DNA of 23,144 nt from Flavobacteriales bacterium UBA6049 (GTDB lineage: Bacteria > Bacteroidota > Bacteroidia > Flavobacteriales_G > Salibacteraceae), in the NCBI GenBank assembly GCA_002429085.1, contig DIYR01000197.1, positions 1 to 23,144 of the forward strand, written 5' to 3'. The notes beneath the pieces are model-generated. The model ran no database searches. It was not told where the DNA came from and saw nothing but the letters and a program-made list of their open reading frames with translations. This document shows, in pieces, positions 1-6,254 of this stretch (positions are counted from its first letter, which is position 1; every line of letters starts with the position of its first letter). A program made the translations under genes and the position numbers.

Positions 1-530
1 TCTGCTGCCATCATTCCTGAAACAGTAGCTATTTTCTTGATTCGGTGATCTGTAACAGCTGCCGAAGCGATAATTGAACCACCTTGACATACCCCTAGTC
101 CGTGAATTTCTTCTACAAAAGGAAGCGTACCTAAATAAGAAACGGCATCCCAAGTGTTTTCAATTAATCTGAACATGTATCTAGATTGCTTAAACTCACC
201 CGGTAAAGCTGGAGAATCTCCCATCCCTAAGTAATCGAACCCTAAAAAGACAAATCCTCTTTCAGCCATTTCAGGTCCATAAGTTGCCATAACTTGTTCC
301 TTAACTTGTGGAAACGGACTAGCACTTACGATTGCCTTGTATTTTTTGTTTTTATCAAATCCTTCTGGTAAGTACAAGTTACCAGCTAGTTCTACTCCGA
401 AGGATGTAAACGTCACTTCGTTTCTTCCTGCTTTTAAGTTTTCCATGGTGTTACTTTTAACGTGTTCTTTACTTTGTGCGAATAGGTTTAAAGATGCTAA
501 GAAGAGCATCAAGCTTACTGCTACTTTCAT
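1..530 (-). CDS. Exported alpha/beta hydrolase with Cys nucleophile, 3' end outside window
   Basis: The ORF starts at the ATG read from 530 down to 528 and runs off the left edge after 176 codons, so the C-terminal part with the expected Asp and His is missing. Residues 1-18 form a signal peptide ending in LFA before QS, so export to the periplasm or beyond is likely. The core follows the alpha/beta hydrolase pattern: a strand with VSASPFP (68-74), GFDYLGMGDS (97-106), and a nucleophile elbow GVCQGG in which Cys148 takes the place of the usual Ser, as in dienelactone hydrolases. It is a clear paralogue of the hydrolase lipoprotein encoded just upstream on the same strand (shared '.KY.AIV', 'VKEQ', 'GVC.G'). 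It lies 182 bp downstream of that gene and has an inverted repeat immediately before its start, so it may be controlled separately. The substrate is unknown. Confidence 0.85.
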   Translation of the reverse strand, partial: MKVAVSLMLFLASLNLFAQSKEHVKSNTMENLKAGRNEVTFTSFGVELAGNLYLPEGFDKNKKYKAIVSASPFPQVKEQVMATYGPEMAERGFVFLGFDYLGMGDSPALPGEFKQSRYMFRLIENTWDAVSYLGTLPFVEEIHGLGVCQGGSIIASAAVTDHRIKKIATVSGMMAA

Positions 531-531
531 T

Positions 532-563
532 TTTGTATCAGTTTAATTTTTTGTTGATACAAA
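532..563 (-). promoter_or_regulatory. 9-bp inverted repeat directly upstream of the hydrolase start codon
   Basis: TTTGTATCA (532-540) and TGATACAAA (555-563) are perfect reverse complements separated by 14 bases. The repeat ends one base before the ATG at 530-528 of the minus-strand hydrolase. A TAACCTTTG element (560-568, minus strand) that loosely resembles the Bacteroidota -7 box (one base too long) overlaps the outer arm. It could be a repressor operator covering the promoter, or a hairpin in the 5' leader hiding the start codon. The symmetry is seen; the function is inferred. Confidence 0.4.
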
Positions 564-648
564 GGTTATAAAGCACTCATAGAGACGTTTTAAACAATTT
601 GGTATAGAAGTAACACTTTTTGGTAAGATGTACACCTTTAACTCATGA

Positions 649-678
649 TTAACGCCCTAGTTATAACTAGAGCGTTAA
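649..678. repeat. 30-bp near-perfect palindrome between the two hydrolase genes
   Basis: TTAACGC-C-CTAGTTA (649-663) is mirrored by TAACTAG-A-GCGTTAA (664-678), with a single C/A mismatch. As RNA it would fold into a long hairpin. It lies 35 bases past the stop codon of the 713-1747 hydrolase gene, so it may end that transcript or protect its 3' end. No run of T follows on either strand, so it is not a standard intrinsic terminator. A dimeric-protein binding site is an alternative. Confidence 0.45.
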
Positions 679-712
679 CATATAACTATCTAAAAATGAG
701 CAGCCAGTGAGC

Positions 713-1747
713 TTACATTTTTGTTGCAAACCATTTAGATGCTTGGCTAACAGATTCGTTTACTTCTGCTTCTTGATCGTAGTAATTAAACTGATGGAAT
801 GGAGATTCTAATTCAGTTTCCATCCAGTGCAATTTCTTATCGCTTGTAGCAATTTTTTCAAAGAAGTTTTTTGTGTATTGAGGCAATACTGCACCATCGG
901 AGTGAATCATTAGTGTTGGTTTATTTAAGTTTTCTGCTGAGGGCATAGGGTTAGCAGTTAACCAATCTTCCCATGACATTACAGCAAACTTATCGTTGCT
1001 CCACTCTTTAACAGCACCTCGCTCTGGATTTAGATAGTAATCGTAAGGTCCATACATTGCTGCGCTTGCGTCTTCGGTTGAAATAGTAGGAATATAGTCT
1101 ACCACTCCGTTTTCGGCATAGTTCTTTTTAGCAGCTTGTGCAGCTTCAATTTTTTCATTCACACCTTCTTCACCACCATAAAATAGCTTTACTGCATTTG
1201 AATCATGTAACCAAGAAGCAGCCGTAACTACCGACTGAATTCTATCGTCTTCTGTAGCTGCCATTAAGGTGTACATAGCACCAGCACATACTCCAAACGC
1301 ACCAATTTTATCAGTGTCTACTTCTTGCAACGAACTTAAATAGGTAACTGCATTCTCAATGTCTATTTTCTTCATACTCGGGCTTTCGTAGAAGCGCGGT
1401 TCGCCTTCGCTTTCACCAAAATTTCTAAAGTCGAATGCAAGTGTAATAAAGCCCTCATCAGCCAATCTTTTGGCGTATAAACCGGCCATTTGTTCTTTTA
1501 CTGTTGTCCAACTTCCTGATACTACAATGGCAGGATATTTTTTAGAGGCATCGTAGTTTGGTGGTAAGAATAGGTCGCCTACCAAGTTGGCTCCTTCGCT
1601 TGGGAAGTTTACTTTTTTCATGTGTATTTTGTTTGATATTGTTGCTGTTTCTTCTGATGATTCGGTGTTAGAAGTTGATTCGTTTGCAGGATTGCAGCTC
1701 CATAATGTAAGTGCCGCTATTGTTATAACAAATGCTGTTTTTTTCAT
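713..1747 (-). CDS. Alpha/beta hydrolase lipoprotein, dienelactone-hydrolase-like
   Basis: The 344-aa product has a lipoprotein signal (hydrophobic 5-15, lipobox LWSC with Cys18) followed by a Ser/Thr/Glu-rich linker to about residue 40, so it should be anchored in a membrane facing the periplasm. The rest is one alpha/beta hydrolase domain: VVSGSW near the oxyanion strand (75-80), AFDFRNFGES (104-113), nucleophile elbow FGVCAG with Cys154, candidate acid Asp284 in HSDG, and candidate His318 in SPFHQF. Cysteine in the elbow is typical of dienelactone hydrolases, which split esters or lactones. It is the last gene of a tight cluster, 3 bases after the SnoaL-like gene, and is a paralogue of the partial hydrolase at the left edge. 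The substrate cannot be told from sequence. Confidence 0.88.
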   Translation of the reverse strand: MKKTAFVITIAALTLWSCNPANESTSNTESSEETATISNKIHMKKVNFPSEGANLVGDLFLPPNYDASKKYPAIVVSGSWTTVKEQMAGLYAKRLADEGFITLAFDFRNFGESEGEPRFYESPSMKKIDIENAVTYLSSLQEVDTDKIGAFGVCAGAMYTLMAATEDDRIQSVVTAASWLHDSNAVKLFYGGEEGVNEKIEAAQAAKKNYAENGVVDYIPTISTEDASAAMYGPYDYYLNPERGAVKEWSNDKFAVMSWEDWLTANPMPSAENLNKPTLMIHSDGAVLPQYTKNFFEKIATSDKKLHWMETELESPFHQFNYYDQEAEVNESVSQASKWFATKM

Positions 1748-1750
1748 GAT

Positions 1751-2275
1751 TTATTTGATTTTGTCAATAAGACCAAAGCCCTTGGCTGCTATAATTGGAT
1801 TGAAAATCTCTACATACTCGGTGATGAGACCTTCTTTATTAAATTTAAATGTTGCGTAATAGTCGTTTTCGTAGAACCCTTGATCTGTTGTCAGCGCAAT
1901 CTTTCCTTTGAATTTTACAAATACGATAGTTGGATCTTCCATTGCATAGATTTCATCAATTGGAAAAAACATGTCTCCGAAGTTTTCGAATACTGGAGTC
2001 CAATATGTTTTGATTTCTGTTTTGCCTGTTGCGCCTTCTGGAAACAAACCAGAAGCATACGGATTGATGTGCTTGGCATCTTCAGTAAAAAGTGCAATTA
2101 GGCTATCTATGTTTTTTTCTTCTAAAGCGGTGAAGAATGCTTTAGTACTTTGCTTGTTTTGATTTGCAATTGAATTGTTCATTTCCAAATAGTTTGTTTC
2201 ATTTTGTGCATGGGTAATGCCCGTTCCAACACCTAGCAGTAGTATCAGACCCCATCTTACTAGATTGATCTTCAT
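1751..2275 (-). CDS. Secreted SnoaL/NTF2-like protein A
   Basis: The 174-aa product has a signal peptide (1-23, cleavage expected in THA|QNE) and then a single cone-shaped NTF2/SnoaL-type domain: helix with 'TKAFFTALEEKNIDSLIALFTEDAKHINPYA' character (about 44-74), then strands with 'VFVKFKGKI' and 'YYATFKFNKEGLITEYVEIFNP'. This fold includes ketosteroid isomerases and polyketide cyclases but also many non-catalytic binders. It sits between a second SnoaL-like gene (6 bases upstream) and the hydrolase lipoprotein gene (3 bases downstream), which makes co-transcription and a shared small-molecule substrate likely. Fold assignment is from recognisable sequence pattern; the role is inferred from context only. 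Confidence 0.8.
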   Translation of the reverse strand: MKINLVRWGLILLLGVGTGITHAQNETNYLEMNNSIANQNKQSTKAFFTALEEKNIDSLIALFTEDAKHINPYASGLFPEGATGKTEIKTYWTPVFENFGDMFFPIDEIYAMEDPTIVFVKFKGKIALTTDQGFYENDYYATFKFNKEGLITEYVEIFNPIIAAKGFGLIDKIK

Positions 2276-2281
2276 GCTTTC

Positions 2282-2782
2282 TTATTTTAATTTTTCCATC
2301 GCCATGGCAGGTAAATTTTTGTTGCCATCTTGAAATTTGAAATTGAATTTCATGGAAGTGATTTCCCAGTTTCCATCTTCTGTTTTCTTGAGTTTGAAGT
2401 CATACGTTCCAACTACTAACCATAGATTTTCACCTTCGTTGTCTAGATAGTGAGAGGCTGTTCCGTAGCAGAAAAGTGAAGCAGTGTGTTGGTTTTCATC
2501 AACTATGATGTTTCCGATTTGATGGTGAGTAAAATCAAATCCTGGTAACAAACTTTTCCAAGCAGTAATGATTTCATTTGGTGATAAAGTACTTGATGGA
2601 TTTCCAGACATTGATGAATAATCTAGAAGTACTTTGTTAGCAAAGGCTTGTTGAACGTCAGGCCAATTTTGTTCATCGGTGGCTACAAAAAGTTGGGTTA
2701 CTGTGCTTTCTGGAGTTTTCATAAGCTGTGCATTTACTTGATACGTTAGCATGATTGCCATACTGATTAATACTGTTTTCAT
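2282..2782 (-). CDS. Secreted SnoaL/NTF2-like protein B
   Basis: I place the start at the ATG read from 2782, giving 166 aa beginning MKTVLISMA with a signal peptide ending VNA|Q. An in-frame TTG at 2800 would add six residues (MYKIKE) before the signal sequence, which makes a poorer export signal; the shorter form is preferred. The mature part is an NTF2-like domain: 'STVTQLFVATDEQNWPDVQQAF' helix, 'PGFDFTHHQIGNIIVDEN' and 'LVVGTYDFKLKKTEDGNWEITSMKF' strands. It is first in the three-gene cluster with SnoaL-like protein A and the hydrolase lipoprotein, and lies 80 bases after the AraC-type regulator gene on the same strand. Both NTF2-like proteins may bind or isomerise the molecule that the hydrolase cleaves; this is inference. 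Confidence 0.75.
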   Translation of the reverse strand: MKTVLISMAIMLTYQVNAQLMKTPESTVTQLFVATDEQNWPDVQQAFANKVLLDYSSMSGNPSSTLSPNEIITAWKSLLPGFDFTHHQIGNIIVDENQHTASLFCYGTASHYLDNEGENLWLVVGTYDFKLKKTEDGNWEITSMKFNFKFQDGNKNLPAMAMEKLK

Positions 2783-2862
2783 CTCCTTGATTTTGTACAA
2801 TACAAATGTCTCAAGGTGATGACAACTAGCTGCTTATGAAATCAAAGCAAGAAGTGTGAATT

Positions 2863-3783
2863 TCAAAGATGTTCCTGATCTCTGTACGAAAGAGGGGTTT
2901 TTCCAGTGTGTCTTTTAAAGAAAGAACTGAACGAGTTAGGAGAATCAAAGCGTAATAGGAATGCGATTTCTTTAACAGATAAACTCGTTTGTGCTAAGTG
3001 AGACTTAGCTAAACTAATAATGTGATTATGGATGTAGTTGAGCGCAGTAACACCCGTGGTGTTTTTAATCACTGCATTTAAATGATTTGGATGTACACTT
3101 AGTTTTTGTGCATAGTACGCGGTAGAGTGAAGGTTGGCGAATGTTTCAATTTCGGCATTAGGATAGAAGCTCGTTTGAATCATAGTTTGGTAACGAGAAA
3201 GCAGATTCAAATCTGCAGCTCTCAAGAATGCTTCTGCTTCTGATGCACTCACTTGTTCCTCAAACCACCGCTTTACGTAATTAAGCAGCAGAAATAGCTG
3301 TGCTTCTATCATTCTGAATTTATCTACTTCATCTCCATGATACTCCTTCCAAATTTGTTCGTAAATGCGTAAAATAACATCTAACTGATCTGGTGGAATA
3401 GTAAATGGAATTGACTGACTTAGTTTTAAGAATGGAAAAAAGTCGAGGATACCAGATAGAATTGTTGATTGAGCAATAAAATCTTGACTAAACATGATGT
3501 AGTATCCCTTCCAGTCTGGTAATATATCCCACGATAACAATTGAAAAGGTGTGTTAAAGAATACAGTAGTACCATCTGGAAAATCTGAAAATTGGCCAGA
3601 AATCACTTTTCCTTGTCCGTCTGCTTTTATGGCAATAGCATAGAATTCATGTCTAAATGCAAGCATTTGTTGCTTTACAGTAAGCATATTTTCTTCAAAA
3701 CTTCTGATATCAAAATGTGGATGTTTTGGAGCAGGAATATTGATTTCCTCACAATAAGCTGATATAGTCTTGAAGTGTTGCAT
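2863..3783 (-). CDS. AraC-family transcriptional regulator
   Basis: The 306-aa protein has an N-terminal sensing part (about 20-175, cupin-like strands with 'HEFYAIAIKADGQGKV') and a C-terminal AraC-type DNA-binding domain with two helix-turn-helix units (about 218-302). The signature is visible: 'YYAQKLSVHPNHLNAVIKN' as first HTH, then 'SVKEIAFLLRFDSPNSFSSFFKRHTGKTPLSYR' as the second helix pair. It lacks a signal peptide and is cytoplasmic. It lies directly upstream of the SnoaL/SnoaL/hydrolase cluster on the same strand, so it is the obvious candidate activator of that cluster, perhaps sensing the substrate or a product. The ligand is unknown. No clear Bacteroidota-type promoter was seen before it. 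Confidence 0.9.
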   Translation of the reverse strand: MQHFKTISAYCEEINIPAPKHPHFDIRSFEENMLTVKQQMLAFRHEFYAIAIKADGQGKVISGQFSDFPDGTTVFFNTPFQLLSWDILPDWKGYYIMFSQDFIAQSTILSGILDFFPFLKLSQSIPFTIPPDQLDVILRIYEQIWKEYHGDEVDKFRMIEAQLFLLLNYVKRWFEEQVSASEAEAFLRAADLNLLSRYQTMIQTSFYPNAEIETFANLHSTAYYAQKLSVHPNHLNAVIKNTTGVTALNYIHNHIISLAKSHLAQTSLSVKEIAFLLRFDSPNSFSSFFKRHTGKTPLSYRDQEHL

Positions 3784-3921
3784 TCTGATACGAGTTTACT
3801 AAAACCAATTGATATAGCAGAGGCCTTACTGTTCTGCCCATTCGACAGTTAAAAAATCCTTAATCGGTCAAAATTTCAGTGTAACTGTTTGTAAATCAGT
3901 AAAAATGACATTTTTAACGTG

Positions 3922-3938
3922 TTGGTATAGAACTAGCA
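3922..3938 (+). promoter_or_regulatory. Candidate sigma-54 (-24/-12) promoter of the Hsp20 gene
   Basis: TTGG (3922-3925) and GC (3936-3937) give the GG-N10-GC spacing required for RpoN promoters, in the form TTGGTAT-N5-TAGCA. The predicted transcription start about 12 bases beyond the GC would leave a leader of some 40 bases before the ATG at 3989. The outer bases fit the consensus TGGCAC-N5-TTGC only in part. No TAnnTTTG box was seen closer to the gene. Confidence 0.45.
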
Positions 3939-3988
3939 ATAGGGGATAGTGTAATTGAAAATTTGATACGAATTAAAAACAGAATACA

Positions 3989-4402
3989 ATGAGAACTTTA
4001 GTAAAACACAATCCTTGGAATTCACTATTAAACGATTCATTTTTTAACGACCCATTCGAAGGTGGTAGATCAAATTTACCAGCAGTAAACATTTTAGAGA
4101 ATGATGAGAATTTTGTCGTTGAATTAGCTGTTCCAGGAAGAAACAAAGAAGATTTCAATATTAAAGTACGCGAGAATAGATTGGTGATTTCTCATAAGCT
4201 TGAAGCAAAAAAAGACAGAGAAACAAAGAAGTATTCGTTACGCGAGTTTACTAGCAACTCGTTTGAACGCAGTTTCACCTTACCTAAAGGAAAAGTGAAT
4301 ACAGATGCCATTAAAGCAAATTACGAGAATGGAATTTTGAGTGTTGAGCTTCCAAAGCAAGAGGAAGCAAAGCCAGTTGAGCACTTCATTAAAGTGGCAT
4401 AA
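3989..4402 (+). CDS. hsp20: Hsp20/alpha-crystallin small heat shock protein
   Basis: The 137-aa length is typical of bacterial Hsp20 holdase chaperones, which bind unfolding proteins in the cytoplasm without ATP. The N-terminal arm (1-29, 'NPWNSLLNDSFFNDPF') is followed by the alpha-crystallin domain (about 31-123) with 'VVELAVPGRNKEDFNIKV', 'FERSFTLPKG' and the diagnostic 'ANYENGILSVELPK' (110-123). The C-terminal tail carries a short I-x-V motif (Ile134-Val136) used for oligomer contacts. It is a single-gene unit: candidate sigma-54 promoter upstream, strong terminator downstream, and convergent with the next gene. Confidence 0.95.
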   Translation: MRTLVKHNPWNSLLNDSFFNDPFEGGRSNLPAVNILENDENFVVELAVPGRNKEDFNIKVRENRLVISHKLEAKKDRETKKYSLREFTSNSFERSFTLPKGKVNTDAIKANYENGILSVELPKQEEAKPVEHFIKVA

Positions 4403-4430
4403 CGACCCGTAAAACGGCACATCATAAATT

Positions 4431-4459
4431 GAAAGCCCTGAGTAATTCAGGGCTTTTTT
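4431..4459 (+). terminator. Intrinsic terminator after Hsp20 gene
   Basis: AAGCCCTGA (4433-4441), loop GTAAT, TCAGGGCTT (4447-4455) form a perfect 9-bp GC-rich stem followed by a run of six T (4454-4459). The A-rich left flank gives it some activity on the minus strand too, where it would follow the convergent lipoprotein gene ending at 4472. Confidence 0.9.
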
Positions 4460-4471
4460 GTTTCTATGCTC

Positions 4472-5668
4472 TTACTCATAAAACTCATATTGATACTTGG
4501 TTACCAACCTAGTCAGGTACTTCTGCTTATCGATATCAATTGTGTGAGTGTAACGTCTTTCTTCTACCTTGTTTCCTTCTTTATCGTAAAAGAAATAGGT
4601 TGAACGCATTGGTTCACGGTGATGTCCCAATATGCTAATGAACTTTAGTTGGTTTTCCGAATTGTAGTAGTAATGAGTTTGCATGGCTAAAAAAGTAGAA
4701 TCACCATTACCGTCATTATAGATCTGCTCAGAGAGCAAATTCCCCTGTTGATCATACGTATAATTATAGATGGCAAAATTCTTTCCGTTTCTATACCAAC
4801 TTTGATAAGACATAGAATCTTGTTCGTTGTATTTGTAGTATCTAACATATTGACCAGAAATGGAATCATCTGTAAAAGATGTTTCTGTTTGCTTAACCTT
4901 TAAGCCTTTTCTATTGTAGAAATACTCTTCAACATACTTTCTCGGATTTCCATTTGAATCATCTGTATGAAATGTCTCAGCTTGCTTTATTTTTTGCTCG
5001 CCTTGATTGAAAACATGCCATTTTTCATAAAAAACGCTGTGATCTGGAAGTTCTATACATGTTTGAGTAGATAGATTATGATTGACATCATAAGCGTATG
5101 TACAAAGGCGTTCTTTGCCATCGTGAAATGTCCGTGTTGAAATCAGTATCCCACTTGTATCATATTGATAGAGAATTTTTGTAAGGATAGGAAATTTTTT
5201 TTCACTACCATTTGGCGTGTGATGGTAACGATATGAACTGATGAACCTTCTTTCAATTACTAAATCATTCAAGTACTTAATGGTATCATATTCAAGATTT
5301 GGTCTGTAAACATTGTTGATATCCTTAATCACTTCAATAAGTGTATCACCTTCCTGAAAATGATATTGATGCTTATAAAGAACTGTAGAGTCAAGAATGT
5401 ATTGTTTCCTATCTGTTAGTTTGCCAGCAGTATCATAACTTAATATAATTCTTTCTTCAAATGTGCTACTGTCTGTACCAAAATGCTCGGTTAAGTATGA
5501 GGTGGAAATCATTCTCTTTAATCGGGGTTTTTCCAACTCTTGATTAGAATTCACCGATTTCTGGTCTTCAATAGACTTTTGCGGTACCTCAGAGCTACAA
5601 GAATATAAGAGTACGAATACGAAAAGTACTTGGATAGCCTTTTTAATTAATCGTAATGACTCATTCAT
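4472..5668 (-). CDS. Lipoprotein with YD/RHS-like beta-strand repeats
   Basis: The 398-aa product starts with a lipoprotein signal (lipobox LYSC, Cys24) and a charged linker. From about residue 75 to the end it is made of repeated strand pairs of the form Y-x-Y-D/N-x2-G-x-L-x3-x-x-Y, for example at 77-90, 167-181, 249-262, 303-317 and 358-373. These resemble the YD repeats of RHS-type proteins and the loose repeats of many Bacteroidota lipoproteins, but the copies are divergent and no toxin or core-shell end is present. It is probably anchored at the cell surface or in the periplasm. No function can be named. A candidate promoter of weak fit (TATATTTA, about 25 bases before the start) is seen upstream. 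Confidence 0.75.
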   Translation of the reverse strand: MNESLRLIKKAIQVLFVFVLLYSCSSEVPQKSIEDQKSVNSNQELEKPRLKRMISTSYLTEHFGTDSSTFEERIILSYDTAGKLTDRKQYILDSTVLYKHQYHFQEGDTLIEVIKDINNVYRPNLEYDTIKYLNDLVIERRFISSYRYHHTPNGSEKKFPILTKILYQYDTSGILISTRTFHDGKERLCTYAYDVNHNLSTQTCIELPDHSVFYEKWHVFNQGEQKIKQAETFHTDDSNGNPRKYVEEYFYNRKGLKVKQTETSFTDDSISGQYVRYYKYNEQDSMSYQSWYRNGKNFAIYNYTYDQQGNLLSEQIYNDGNGDSTFLAMQTHYYYNSENQLKFISILGHHREPMRSTYFFYDKEGNKVEERRYTHTIDIDKQKYLTRLVTKYQYEFYE

Positions 5669-5757
5669 ACCCTCATTGAATTGGCCAATAAATATAAACT
5701 ACCAAGATGAAAGATTTGAAAAAGGGCAGAGAAGAACTAATTGAAAAGTTCTATTTG

Positions 5758-6117
5758 TTAATTCAATTTAATGGAACCTGAGGCCTTAATAGTATTACCA
5801 CTTCGAGCATATTCAAATTCTAGATCGCAGAATTTGAGTAGATAATCTTCATTTTCTTCAACAAACAAGAAAACCTCTTGTCCTTGAGTTACATTCCACT
5901 CGGCATTAAGTTGAGTTAGTGATATAGTTAATTGTTCATCTAAATGGCCAACAATAAACTTTCTGGATTGCAGCGGTAAACCATCAACTTTGAGGGTAAC
6001 CTTTATCTCATCCCATACACTGAGAGATATCTCCGATACATATTCACTAGGGCCTATGTTTTTGATTTTGGAATGTCGAACAGGTCCTTCAATTCCAAGT
6101 AAATATGAAGCTTCCAC
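5758..6117 (-). CDS. Hypothetical 119-aa protein with GTG start
   Basis: No family recognised. The reading frame is open back to a TAA at 6133-6135 and contains no ATG; the only good start is GTG at 6117, preceded by an AGAG stretch. There is no signal peptide or membrane segment. The sequence alternates polar and hydrophobic residues ('VSEISLSVWDEIKVTLKVDGL', 'LLKFCDLEFEYA') and looks all-beta and cytoplasmic. It lies 89 bases upstream of the YD-repeat lipoprotein gene on the same strand and could be co-transcribed with it. Because it lacks an ATG it might also be the tail of a decayed longer gene, but the upstream DNA shows no matching coding frame. Confidence that it is expressed is moderate. 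Confidence 0.5.
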   Translation of the reverse strand: MEASYLLGIEGPVRHSKIKNIGPSEYVSEISLSVWDEIKVTLKVDGLPLQSRKFIVGHLDEQLTISLTQLNAEWNVTQGQEVFLFVEENEDYLLKFCDLEFEYARSGNTIKASGSIKLN

Positions 6118-6206
6118 CTCTACAGTTACAAGTTAAATAAACTGGAAGTAGCCTTAATTAAGTTTAGTGCTGTTGTTTTGAATACCAGTTTGAATGACGC
6201 AGTAGC

Positions 6207-6227
6207 TTGTTAGTACTGTTCTAACAA
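6207..6227. repeat. 7-bp inverted repeat after the PKD protein gene
   Basis: TTGTTAG (6207-6213) and CTAACAA (6221-6227) are perfect complements around a 7-base loop. It lies 27 bases past the stop of the minus-strand LamG/PKD gene, a suitable place for an end-of-transcript hairpin, but no T run follows. Confidence 0.35.
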
Positions 6228-6254
6228 TGAATTGGGAACAAAGCTTCATCAGTT

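Noticed and set aside
337..546. 69-codon plus-strand frame
   Set aside because: It lies antisense within the hydrolase gene and its leader and has no family features.
2783..2800. TTG at 2800 as start of SnoaL-like protein B
   Set aside because: It adds a charged six-residue stretch before a good signal peptide; the ATG at 2782 gives a normal export signal.
5700..5745. AGAAC...GTTCT hairpin after the 119-aa gene as a terminator
   Set aside because: Arms are only five bases with a ten-base loop.
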